6,403 nucleotides of DNA from an uncultured Vampirovibrio sp. (GCA_910584405.1 CAJUAL010000025.1:1-6403), one strand, 5' to 3'. Counted from the first letter of the stretch, positions 1-5,650 are shown. Translations and numbers: made by a program. The notes: generated from the sequence alone by a model not told the origin.

Positions 1-232
1 AAAAAGGTGCAGAGAATAAGACAGAATAAAGTATTAAATACTGTTTTATATTATAACGTTCGATACCAGTTCGGAATATATTAAGAAAATATGTTGTGTA
101 GGTCTGTCAGTACATTACAAAACATTAGGAAATTCAATACTTTTCAATGGTTCATTTGTCCTGCTGCTATTTTAATATTTTAAAAATGTACATCTAAAAA
201 TGATAGTTCGGTATATATGGATTATGGGGAAC

Positions 233-279
233 AAAAAGCATCAAAAAACCTTATTTTTCAAGGATTTCTGATGCTTTTT
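233..279. terminator. Probable bidirectional rho-independent terminator
   Basis: AAAAAGCATCA (233-243) pairs perfectly with TGATGCTTTTT (269-279). An inner stem CCTT (249-252)/AAGG (260-263) lies inside the loop. The A-tract on one side and T-tract on the other would give a U-run on either strand. It could end a plus-strand transcript entering from left of the window, or minus-strand transcripts running on from the 306-aa gene. Confidence 0.55.
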
Positions 280-634
280 AATTGTCTGATAATTCAATAT
301 CATGTTACAAGTTGGACAAAAATAAGTTGTGTTCGATAAAAGCCTTTATTTACAAGGATTCTAGGACTTTTCAAGCGGATTTTATCATCTGCCAAAAAAT
401 CAACAAAACATCAAAAAAGCTAGAAAAATCAATGTTTTCAGAACTTTGCAAACATAATTAAATAAATTTGTTTATGTTCGATAAAAAATATAAATATATA
501 GTTATACAATTATAATTATTATTTATGATATATTGGGTGGTATCCCACTCTATATTAAGTAAATACCCACTAAACAAAAATATCTTCAAACCATTGTATT
601 TATTGGCTTTATTGGCATTTTTTCAGTTTTCTAA

Positions 635-666
635 TTTACCCCCTAATTGGTATAAAAGGGGGTAAA
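635..666. repeat. GC-rich perfect inverted repeat beside the stop of the 306-aa gene
   Basis: TTTACCCCC (635-643) and GGGGGTAAA (658-666) are perfect 9-bp arms around a 14-nt loop, only 4 bases past the stop codon of the minus-strand gene. On the minus strand the T-tract comes before the stem rather than after it, so it is not a textbook terminator, although a strong hairpin could still stop or protect the transcript. A protein-binding or single-strand-origin role is also possible. Confidence 0.5.
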
Positions 667-670
667 AAAA

Positions 671-1591
671 TTAAGAGTTAAAATATTCTTCTGTTTTCTT
701 TTTGAGAATTGCAATAATATAATCAAGGTCTTTTTGTGAAAAATATTCGATCCTGTGATTTTCTTTAAATTTGTCAGCTTTCTTTGTGGGGGTCTTTACT
801 TCATCAAATCTGCTAATTAAGTCAATCATTTGCTTTCTGGTATAGATAGCTTCCTTGTATTGGAGTAAAAAAGCATTCAATGATAAATAATTGCGTTCCT
901 TCGGTGGCTTGGCTAAATCTTGCTTATATAATTTCTCTAAATGCTTATTACTCTCTTTTTGTACCTCATCAAAACACTTTTTTGCCTTGTCCAGACGGTC
1001 AAACCATTTGTCCATAAATTGATCTTCAATAGTTGTCCCACTCATCCGCTTACTTCTTAGTTCAAGCCTATTTGCACTTTCGTCTTTGCTATCGCTCTGC
1101 CTTGACTTATTATAATTTTCAATTTCGCTATCATCTTTTTTTATGGCAACGCTCAATCTTTCAAAGTCCCATAGATCACATGACACATAGCAATTCTTAT
1201 ATTTATAGGCTTTTGCTAAACATGATATAAGAAGTCTATGTAATTTCTGATAGCTGTTGTAGCTGCTTGGATCGGTGGAGTTGAAACAAAAATCTGCTCT
1301 AATCACATCATAGTCGTTTAAATCCACTCCCACACTATTAAGAATAAATTCCATTTTCTCAACAAATTCGCTATATCGTGTAATTAATTTCTCACTTTTT
1401 CCTTGTTTGTTTGGATTGATAAGTAAATATGTTCTTTCTTTTGCAATTTGATAATTGCATTGATTCACGTTACATTTCACACCATTTTTCATATCATTTT
1501 CAGATATTTTTTGTGATACATATCCTGATAATGTATCAATTCCGTTTAAAGTCATTTTTTTCTCATATTCGTTTCGTTTTTGAATATTCAT
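671..1591 (-). CDS. 306-aa protein, possible Rep_trans/HUH-like replication initiator or relaxase
   Basis: I do not recognise a named family outright. What can be seen is an ordered set of motifs: R-A-D (98-100, within a hydrophobic strand-like stretch), Y-N-K (160-162) and R-L-E-L-R (175-179). This order resembles the RxD ... Y(D/N)K ... R(L/F)ExR pattern of Rep_trans-type replication initiation factors (pT181-like Rep, Tn916 Orf20/MobT, filamentous-phage initiators). Several tyrosines follow (222, 235, 245, 250) and could include a nicking residue, but none stands out. The C-terminal half is lysine-rich and probably helical. There is no signal peptide or membrane segment. The ATG at 1591 has AAAGGA 12 nt upstream, slightly far but usable. 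No convincing sigma-A promoter was found. If the assignment holds, the protein would nick a plasmid origin or oriT; otherwise it is hypothetical. The ORF is intact. Confidence 0.45.
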   Translation of the reverse strand: MNIQKRNEYEKKMTLNGIDTLSGYVSQKISENDMKNGVKCNVNQCNYQIAKERTYLLINPNKQGKSEKLITRYSEFVEKMEFILNSVGVDLNDYDVIRADFCFNSTDPSSYNSYQKLHRLLISCLAKAYKYKNCYVSCDLWDFERLSVAIKKDDSEIENYNKSRQSDSKDESANRLELRSKRMSGTTIEDQFMDKWFDRLDKAKKCFDEVQKESNKHLEKLYKQDLAKPPKERNYLSLNAFLLQYKEAIYTRKQMIDLISRFDEVKTPTKKADKFKENHRIEYFSQKDLDYIIAILKKKTEEYFNS

Positions 1592-1729
1592 AGATTTTAA
1601 TTATCCTTTCTTTGATAAAAATTAAGTTTTCAGTTATTGTGTAGGAAGTCCAACACGCATTTACCTACAAATACTCATTCTCTTTTTGCATTGCTCTCAT
1701 ATCGCATAAATACAAACATCAAAAAATAA

Positions 1730-1752
1730 GAGTAGGTTTTTACTTCCTACTC
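1730..1752. repeat. Perfect hairpin upstream of the 306-aa gene
   Basis: GAGTAGG (1730-1736) and CCTACTC (1746-1752) form perfect 7-bp arms around a 9-nt loop, TTTTTACTT. A second looser pair with the same core, TGTAGG (1640-1645) and CCTACA (1664-1669), lies 60 bp nearer the gene, and YCTACAAAT recurs at 1664 and 1759. The hairpin sits in the 222-bp gap between the two left-hand genes. A hairpin of this size beside an initiator gene could be a nicking origin, but no known nick consensus is present. Confidence 0.4.
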
Positions 1753-1792
1753 ACTTCTTCTACAAATGATTTTTATTTTTTCGCAAAAAAAT

Positions 1793-1815
1793 AGACTATG
1801 CTTATAACATAGCCT
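1793..1815 (-). terminator. Rho-independent terminator of the replicon A initiator gene
   Basis: Read on the minus strand, AGGCTATG (1815-1808) pairs with CATAGTCT (1800-1793) with one mismatch. A run of seven T follows at once (1791-1785). The stem overlaps the last two bases of the TAG stop codon of the Rep_3 gene, the compact arrangement often seen in plasmids. It would separate rep transcription from the 306-aa gene downstream. Confidence 0.65.
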
Positions 1816-2566
1816 AGTGGTATTTCATATTTATGTGAAAAATTAAACCTATAACTAATCTACCCTTTTTCACATAGTCATAAGATAAAGTATAAAGAGT
1901 TTTTTCATTGATTTCTTTTACTGCAATATCAATCACACGATTTCTAAAATTAGAAAATGTATTGTATGCTTTGCTTTCACATCCACAACACTCTTTTAAT
2001 GTTTCAACCGATAATTCTATATTTATACCTGATTTTGGTAATATTCTGGTCATTATTTCACTTTGTAGCAACTCATATATTCTAATAGCATATACTGACT
2101 TCATCACAAGAATACTATCAAGTGTATACTGTGTGTAATGGTCTTTCAGATTTATTAAAAAAGGTTTCAATTCATCATTTAGTTTCAGTGCTACACCTAT
2201 ATCAGAACTATATTCACACCTCGTTACCCATGGAATTTTTATCCATCTAACTTTTTTTCCTACTTCTTCCTTTACATACACTGGATTATTCAGTATATTA
2301 TCTGTTATATCGTCAATATCTCTGTATATATTGCTTTTCGGTACGTTTAGCAGTTCTGCTAGTTCTGAAATAGTGATTATATATGGTTTCAGTTCTTCAT
2401 CATCTCTAACTACTTGCATAATAGCAGCTCGAATAAGTTTTGCACTATTTAACTTCAGTGCCTGTTTTCCACCTACTAAACTATTCGCTTGACAAACATA
2501 ATTTCTTGTATCAAAACAAAAATTAAAACTCAACTGCCCTGCTATCTGCTTTTTACCTCTAGCCAT
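1814..2566 (-). CDS. Rep_3 family theta-replication initiator, replicon A
   Basis: This plasmid initiator should bind the iterons just upstream, open the origin and recruit host replication proteins. Residues about 40-110 look like the first winged-helix domain, with a clear helix-turn-helix (ISELAELLNVPKSNIYRDID, 66-85). The second domain starts near 130 and carries the Rep_3 pattern of a Y-T-x-Y turn followed by the helix S-V-Y-A-I-R-I-Y-E-L-L (157-167). Then comes the FRNRVIDIAVKEINEKT helix (207-223) and the KKGRLVIGLIFHI end (233-245). At 250 aa the length is normal for the family. The ATG at 2566 has AGGAAG 11 nt upstream and a near-consensus promoter at 2605-2633. The basic N-terminus (MARGKKQ) is common in this group. 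It is only distantly similar to the other initiator in the window. Confidence 0.9.
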   Translation of the reverse strand: MARGKKQIAGQLSFNFCFDTRNYVCQANSLVGGKQALKLNSAKLIRAAIMQVVRDDEELKPYIITISELAELLNVPKSNIYRDIDDITDNILNNPVYVKEEVGKKVRWIKIPWVTRCEYSSDIGVALKLNDELKPFLINLKDHYTQYTLDSILVMKSVYAIRIYELLQSEIMTRILPKSGINIELSVETLKECCGCESKAYNTFSNFRNRVIDIAVKEINEKTLYTLSYDYVKKGRLVIGLIFHINMKYH

Positions 2567-2604
2567 AGTAAATAATACTTCCTTTCAAATCTGTAATATT
2601 TACT

Positions 2605-2633
2605 ATTATATCAAAAAAAATACGTCTTGTAAA
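2605..2633 (-). promoter_or_regulatory. Promoter of the replicon A initiator gene
   Basis: On the minus strand, TTTACA (2633-2628) and TATAAT (2610-2605) are separated by exactly 17 bp, with TGA just before the -10, making it an extended -10. It lies about 40 bp upstream of the start codon and 11 bp from the iteron block. Pieces of the iteron (ATGAT, ACGT, TTTGATA) recur in order across it with insertions, so bound Rep could repress its own gene. Confidence 0.75.
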
Positions 2634-2643
2634 TCATGTAATA

Positions 2644-2763
2644 TTTTCAAAATTCAAAACTATCAAAACGTATCATTTAGCTATTTTTTCAAAATTCAAA
2701 ACTATCAAAACGTATCATTATCACTATCAAAACGTATCATTATCACTATCAAAACGTATCATT
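2644..2763. repeat. Iteron array of replicon A
   Basis: The 19-bp core ACTATCAAAACGTATCATT occurs four times exactly: 2659-2677, 2701-2719, 2723-2741 and 2745-2763. The last three are spaced 22 bp apart, about two helical turns, so the full unit is 22 bp. The first two are 42 bp apart and share a longer identical 34-bp block (2644-2677 and 2686-2719) that includes a TTTTCAAAATTCAAA leader. A degenerate copy (ACTATCAAAATGTATT) lies at 2891-2906 in the AT-rich part of the origin. These are the expected binding sites of the Rep_3 protein encoded next door. Confidence 0.92.
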
Positions 2764-2771
2764 TAAATTTA

Positions 2772-2780
2772 TGTGGATAA
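2772..2780 (-). promoter_or_regulatory. DnaA box in origin A
   Basis: The minus strand reads TTATCCACA, a perfect match to the consensus DnaA box. It lies 9 bp from the last iteron and at the border of the AT-rich zone, which is the standard position in an iteron-controlled theta origin. It suggests replicon A uses host DnaA together with Rep. Confidence 0.75.
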
Positions 2781-3200
2781 CTCCCACAACCCTTATATTT
2801 ATTGGCTTTCAAACACCTCAAACTACTCAAAAAAAATCCCCTAATTATAAAGTATTAAATTATCTATATTATATCTATCTATCCACCAAAACTATCAAAA
2901 TGTATTCAAACGACTTATATATAAAAAGACTTTCAGCCAAAAAATATAAAATTTAATATTTTTTATAAATTTGCTTGTTTATAAAAAAATATATTTTTGT
3001 AACACTTTAATTCTAAATAAACAAATTATAATTATAATCAAATAAATATACCTTTAAATAATCGTATAAGCCGATTTAAGCCATTTTAGATGGCAAGGAT
3101 ATATAAAACTACCCTAAAACAAATTTAAGCCCAAATTAAGGCTTATATGAATTTATAGACATATTAGAAAGGGCATAAAATAAAACCAATATATCAAGTA
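2781..3200. other. AT-rich part of origin A; no gene
   Basis: This stretch has no believable gene; the 61-codon plus-strand frame at 2771-2956 overlaps the DnaA box and has no recognisable composition or ribosome binding site. It is extremely AT-rich, especially 2930-3060, and fits the duplex-unwinding segment of the replicon. It also holds the degenerate iteron at 2891-2906, a CTATCCACC near-match to a DnaA box at 2879-2887, and an inverted-repeat structure at 3063-3149. Confidence 0.6.
3063..3149. repeat. Long-range inverted repeat with nested AAGCC motifs
   Basis: CGTATAAGCC (3063-3072) and GGCTTATATG (3140-3149) are inverted 10-bp arms with one mismatch. TTTAAGCC occurs as a direct repeat inside at 3075-3082 and 3124-3131, and a small hairpin GCCAT/ATGGC lies at 3080-3094. 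It sits between the AT-rich origin DNA and the terminator of the 113-aa gene. It could be a structured origin element, a partition-type site or a small RNA; nothing decides between these. Confidence 0.4.
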
Positions 3201-3208
3201 CAAAAAAA

Positions 3209-3249
3209 ATACCCTCCGCCGGTGGAATGTTCCATCTGCTGAAGGGTAT
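3209..3249. terminator. Rho-independent terminator of the 113-aa regulator gene (bidirectional)
   Basis: ATACCCT (3209-3215) pairs with AGGGTAT (3243-3249), and the stem continues imperfectly to TGGAA/TTCCA at a tight central loop. On the minus strand it is followed by eight T (3209-3202). On the plus strand it is followed by CTTTTT, so it can work both ways. It starts 9 bp past the stop codon of the minus-strand gene and shields origin A from its transcription. Confidence 0.85.
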
Positions 3250-3257
3250 CTTTTTAT

Positions 3258-3599
3258 TTACTCTGATAATCGCCTATACATTGTTTTTTTGCTTATTCCT
3301 AGTTCTTTGGCGGTTTGTTCAGCTCCATATTGTTCTATCATGCTTTTAATTGTATTTTTGTCTGTTGATATTGGTTTGCGTGGTCTACCTGATTGTTTCC
3401 CATTCTCTGATAATTGTTTTTGTATGATATCGGGATAAAGAGATATAAATAATATTCCTTGATTTTTATCTACTTCCATTTCAATTCCATTTAAGCCAAC
3501 AGCACGCAAAACCTCTAAACATTCTGTTATGACTATTTCAGTATGCCTTGTATCATTTTTATCAAGTCTTATAAAGTATTCACTGTATGTATCACTCAT
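3258..3599 (-). CDS. 113-aa DNA-binding protein with a resolvase-like C-terminal HTH
   Basis: The N-terminal part (about 1-62) is mixed alpha/beta and unrecognised. A linker SGRPRKP (70-76) is followed by a helix-turn-helix, YGAEQTAKELGISKKTMYRR (91-110). The GRP linker plus HTH closely resembles the DNA-binding tail of serine resolvases, including the resolvase encoded next to it, but there is no catalytic domain. It is probably a transcriptional regulator of plasmid backbone genes. I chose the ATG at 3599, with AGGT about 9 nt upstream, over an in-frame ATG at 3665. The latter has no ribosome binding site and falls between the -35 and -10 of a good promoter, so it cannot be in the mRNA. A perfect 23-bp palindrome covers the probable transcription start, indicating autoregulation. 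The gene ends at its own terminator. A copy-number or resolvase-control role is inference. Confidence 0.7.
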   Translation of the reverse strand: MSDTYSEYFIRLDKNDTRHTEIVITECLEVLRAVGLNGIEMEVDKNQGILFISLYPDIIQKQLSENGKQSGRPRKPISTDKNTIKSMIEQYGAEQTAKELGISKKTMYRRLSE

Positions 3600-3620
3600 A
3601 TCATTGTACCTATTTATTTG

Positions 3621-3643
3621 TAGTGTCAAAACTTTTGACACTA
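3621..3643. promoter_or_regulatory. Perfect 23-bp operator palindrome
   Basis: TAGTGTCAAAA (3621-3631) and TTTTGACACTA (3633-3643) are perfect 11-bp inverted arms around a single C. The palindrome lies just downstream of the -10 of the 113-aa gene and upstream of its start codon, so bound protein would block initiation. The most likely ligand is the 113-aa HTH protein itself, acting as a dimer. Confidence 0.8.
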
Positions 3644-3644
3644 T

Positions 3645-3672
3645 ATTATCACAACGAGGTAGCATCTGTCAA
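3645..3672 (-). promoter_or_regulatory. Promoter of the 113-aa regulator gene
   Basis: On the minus strand, TTGACA (3672-3667) and GATAAT (3650-3645) are 16 bp apart, with TGT directly before the -10, giving an extended -10. The operator palindrome begins 1 bp past the -10. The start codon at 3599 is about 45 bp downstream. Confidence 0.75.
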
Positions 3673-3838
3673 GTAATTGTAATATAGTATTATATAAAAA
3701 GTTTATAGTAGTTCGATATTAAAAAAATAGCTTTGATATGTACAAAGAATATATAGCACTCTTTACAAAAAGTATTCAAAAAAATAATATGTAATATACC
3801 CCCATACCTTTATATCCTGCTAATGACATAAATAAAAA

Positions 3839-3860
3839 AGGTGGCATTGTTACACCACCT
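3839..3860 (-). terminator. Rho-independent terminator of the resolvase gene
   Basis: On the minus strand, AGGTGG (3860-3855) pairs with CCACCT (3844-3839) around a 10-nt loop, and a run of six T overlaps the end of the stem (3839-3834). It starts 9 bp past the resolvase stop codon. The 113-aa gene downstream has its own promoter, so the two are separate units. Confidence 0.75.
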
Positions 3861-3869
3861 ATCTATTTT

Positions 3870-4541
3870 TTATAACTCGCCTGCTTTAGCAAGTTCCACA
3901 TACTTCTTTAATGTGTTTCGGCTGATTCCATGTTTTTCCATCAGGTCAACTTGTTTTATTGTTCTATCGGTCAAGAATAACTGTATATCGGCTTTTAATT
4001 CGTCTGTTATCTTGTCCAGCTTGCCTATTGGTCTACCACTTTTTTTGTCACTTGCCTTGATTCCGTCTTTGATTCTTTGTACTGTGATGGCTCTTTCCTG
4101 CTCTGCTCTGTCCAGTTCCACTATAAGTAATAATTTCACTGTGCTTTCAAGGCTTGTTTTCGCTACTAGGTTTTGTTCTTTTGCTATGTTCAGTAATTGC
4201 TTTATATATGGTGTGCTTACTGTCTGATTATCAATGAATATCAATTCAATTCCCTTGTTTAACAGTTCCATATATTTTATATATCCCTGTTCAGCTTGCC
4301 TTGTAAATCTACATATATCTTTGAATATTATAGTATCTCCGGGCTGTAATATACTTTCCAACTTCTGCCATTGCTTACGATCCATGAAGTTCTTACCACT
4401 TTTATCCTCTCTAAACTCTAACAGATATTCAATGTCATTTTCTTTTGCATATTTCTGTAATGCGTTTTCCTGCCTTGTAAACTTCTGTAATCCTCTTTCC
4501 TCTTCTGTACTGATTCTCATATAGCTGTATACCTTACACAT
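3870..4541 (-). CDS. Serine recombinase of the resolvase/invertase family
   Basis: This 223-aa enzyme should catalyse site-specific DNA exchange through a phosphoserine link, most likely resolving plasmid multimers or cointegrates. The start VYSYMRIST holds the nucleophile Ser11 and Arg9. FREDKSG follows at 43-49, then the conserved FKDICRFTRQ with Arg78 and Arg81. The long helix ELDRAEQERAITVQRIKDGI (142-161) and SGRP linker (168-171) lead to a C-terminal HTH (about 195-214). Length and order are those of small resolvases. I start at the ATG at 4541, which has AAGGTGG 8 nt upstream. A GTG at 4553 lies inside that ribosome binding site, so a start there is unlikely. A near-consensus promoter and an inverted repeat lie upstream. 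No transposase is present, which favours a plasmid-resolution role over a transposon one. Confidence 0.9.
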   Translation of the reverse strand: MCKVYSYMRISTEEERGLQKFTRQENALQKYAKENDIEYLLEFREDKSGKNFMDRKQWQKLESILQPGDTIIFKDICRFTRQAEQGYIKYMELLNKGIELIFIDNQTVSTPYIKQLLNIAKEQNLVAKTSLESTVKLLLIVELDRAEQERAITVQRIKDGIKASDKKSGRPIGKLDKITDELKADIQLFLTDRTIKQVDLMEKHGISRNTLKKYVELAKAGEL

Positions 4542-4579
4542 AATAAATACCACCTTTTCAAAACTGTTATTTTAACTAT

Positions 4580-4617
4580 AGTTTATTTGATGATTTTACT
4601 ATACTATCAAACTAACT
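4580..4617. promoter_or_regulatory. Inverted repeat over the resolvase promoter: operator or res-like site
   Basis: AGTTTATTTGAT (4580-4591) and ATCAAACTAACT (4606-4617) are inverted 12-bp arms matching at 10 of 12 positions, with a 14-bp spacer that holds the -10 element. Resolvase subsites are typically pairs of 12-bp arms, and res sites often overlap the resolvase promoter and give autoregulation. This pair fits a subsite in form and place. I do not see a convincing full set of three subsites. Confidence 0.5.
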
Positions 4618-4626
4618 ATTAGTCAA
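4598..4626 (-). promoter_or_regulatory. Promoter of the resolvase gene
   Basis: On the minus strand, TTGACT (4626-4621) and TATAGT (4603-4598) are 17 bp apart. Both are one base from consensus. The start codon is about 56 bp downstream. Upstream of the -35 lie two TTTTGACA boxes (4631-4638 and 4670-4677) that match half of the 113-aa gene operator. Confidence 0.7.
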
Positions 4627-4697
4627 TATATTTTGACAATTTTATTAAAAACATTTTTGAAATATGTTATTTTGACACTTTCGGCAATAAACAAAAA

Positions 4698-4813
4698 AGT
4701 TATACAATTATGTAATATAATCGTATAACTATATAGTTACTGTTGTATTGTTATCATTTTCTATGATCTAATTATCTTTGATAATATCAACATGAACTTT
4801 TAAAATGTTGATA
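4698..4813. repeat. Cluster of inverted repeats between the resolvase and replicon B genes
   Basis: Three inverted repeats lie close together: AGTTATAC (4698-4705)/GTATAACT (4723-4730), ATTATC (4771-4776)/GATAAT (4780-4785), and TATCAACAT (4785-4793)/ATGTTGATA (4805-4813). All are perfect. The last sits 10 bp past the repB stop on the minus strand and could end repB transcription, but it lacks a following T-run. No gene lies here. Confidence 0.5.
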
Positions 4814-4823
4814 AATATGCTAT

Positions 4824-5621
4824 TTAATTTTCTAATAATGCCTGCTCCAACTTATCCCAGTCTTCTTGTGTCATTTTTTTTTCCTGTATAAAGTTATTGA
4901 ATTGATTCTTAGATCGTTGTTTTAATGATGATTTATTTGTTTTTTCTGAGAATGTGTGTTCCGGTGTGAAAATGAATATATATCCAGAAACAGGCTTGCC
5001 TCTCTTATGTTCGTACTTAACAGTGCATTGTAAGTTTTGAAAATAATTTTTCAGTTCTGCTAATACAGGATTTATAACTTTACTCATTACATCTCTATTA
5101 GTATATGTTGATGGTATATCCATTTTCATTCTAAATTCGTTCAAATTAATTTCTAATTTACCTGTACTTTTAAATTGTTTTAATAATCTATATAATGATT
5201 TAGAGTATTTACTATCTAACTTTACAAACTCATTCAAATCAAAGCGTGTAAAATTTTTAATGAGTTCATTTAATATAAACTTAAATTTTTCATTTACAGC
5301 AACTATTAATTCTTGTTTTTCTATATCAATTTCAAATGTTGGAAACAGGACAAACATTATAGTTTTTGTTTCCGTTCTTAATTTACAAGTCACCCTCATT
5401 AATTTCTCATTCATACGTTCAAGATCTGCCCTAAATTTTTGTATAGATGTTCTAGTATAAGCTGTTTTTAATCGTAATTCATCAAAAGAAATAGAAAGTT
5501 CTGTAGTATCTTTGTCACGCATTTTACTACATAGCAACATTAAAAAGTTAAAATCTGTAGTAGTAAATCCAGTAAATTTCAGGCTATTCATATAACTATC
5601 ATATTTAACAACTTCATTCAT
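4824..5621 (-). CDS. repB: Rep_3 family theta-replication initiator RepB, replicon B
   Basis: This is the initiator of a second theta replicon. The N-terminus (MNEVVKYDSYMNSLKF, then LMLLCSKMRDKDT and ISFDEL at 44-49) is that of lactococcal/lactobacillal RepB proteins. The first winged-helix domain spans about 15-110. The second begins at FTRFDLNEFVKLDSKYSKSL (124-143), followed by RLLKQF (145-150) and the block VINPVLAELKNYFQNLQCTV (182-201). The KRGKPVSGYIFIF strand (206-218) completes the fold, and a charged tail follows (about 225-265). At 265 aa the length is typical. The ATG at 5621 has a strong GGAGGT with a 6-nt spacer. Upstream are a consensus-like promoter, an inverted-repeat operator and 22-bp iterons, the textbook layout of this replicon type. 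It is a different subfamily from the replicon A initiator, and its iterons are unrelated, so the two should be compatible. Confidence 0.92.
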   Translation of the reverse strand: MNEVVKYDSYMNSLKFTGFTTTDFNFLMLLCSKMRDKDTTELSISFDELRLKTAYTRTSIQKFRADLERMNEKLMRVTCKLRTETKTIMFVLFPTFEIDIEKQELIVAVNEKFKFILNELIKNFTRFDLNEFVKLDSKYSKSLYRLLKQFKSTGKLEINLNEFRMKMDIPSTYTNRDVMSKVINPVLAELKNYFQNLQCTVKYEHKRGKPVSGYIFIFTPEHTFSEKTNKSSLKQRSKNQFNNFIQEKKMTQEDWDKLEQALLEN

Positions 5622-5650
5622 TTATCTACCTCCAGTAAAATTTTAAAAAT

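Larger units (their letters stand above)
1..670. other. Gene-free AT-rich stretch with hairpins and a dispersed motif
   Basis: I see no credible coding region here on either strand. It holds a small palindrome near the left edge (AGTATT-A-AATACT, 30-42), a terminator-like hairpin at 233-279, a second hairpin-forming segment around 335-386 (GATAAAA at 335-341 pairing with TTTTATC at 380-386), a 7-bp inverted repeat AACATAA/TTATGTT (451-457 and 472-478), and a GC-rich palindrome at 635-666. The motif GTTCGATA or a close variant occurs at 58, 69, 206, 331 and 476. Such structure without genes is typical of plasmid control or origin DNA, but no function can be assigned from sequence alone. Confidence 0.6.

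Noticed and set aside
24..50. AATAAAGTAT followed by an inverted ATACT, resembling the pMV158-type oriT
   Set aside because: The nick-region TAGTGTG/TTA sequence is absent and no MobM-type relaxase is in the window. The likeness is only to an AT-rich hairpin.
1033..1230. 65-codon plus-strand frame, and similar plus-strand frames at 1908-2138, 3841-4227, 4234-4524 and 5260-5460
   Set aside because: Each lies opposite a well-supported minus-strand gene, with no promoter, ribosome binding site or recognisable protein pattern.
2644..2763. Regular repeats that might be taken for a CRISPR array
   Set aside because: Units are nearly contiguous 22-bp direct repeats without unique spacers and lie upstream of a Rep_3 gene. 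They are iterons.
2771..2956. 61-codon plus-strand frame in the origin
   Set aside because: It overlaps the DnaA box and the degenerate iteron, has no good ribosome binding site and looks like translated AT-rich DNA.
3600..3665. Longer start (ATG at 3665) for the 113-aa gene
   Set aside because: It falls between the -35 and -10 of the promoter, has no ribosome binding site, and would put the operator palindrome in coding sequence.
3870..4541. Transposon origin for the resolvase (Tn3-like unit)
   Set aside because: No transposase or terminal inverted repeats are visible in the window, so a plasmid-resolution role is simpler.
4542..4553. GTG start at 4553 for the resolvase
   Set aside because: The GTG lies inside the AAGGTGG ribosome binding site of the ATG at 4541.
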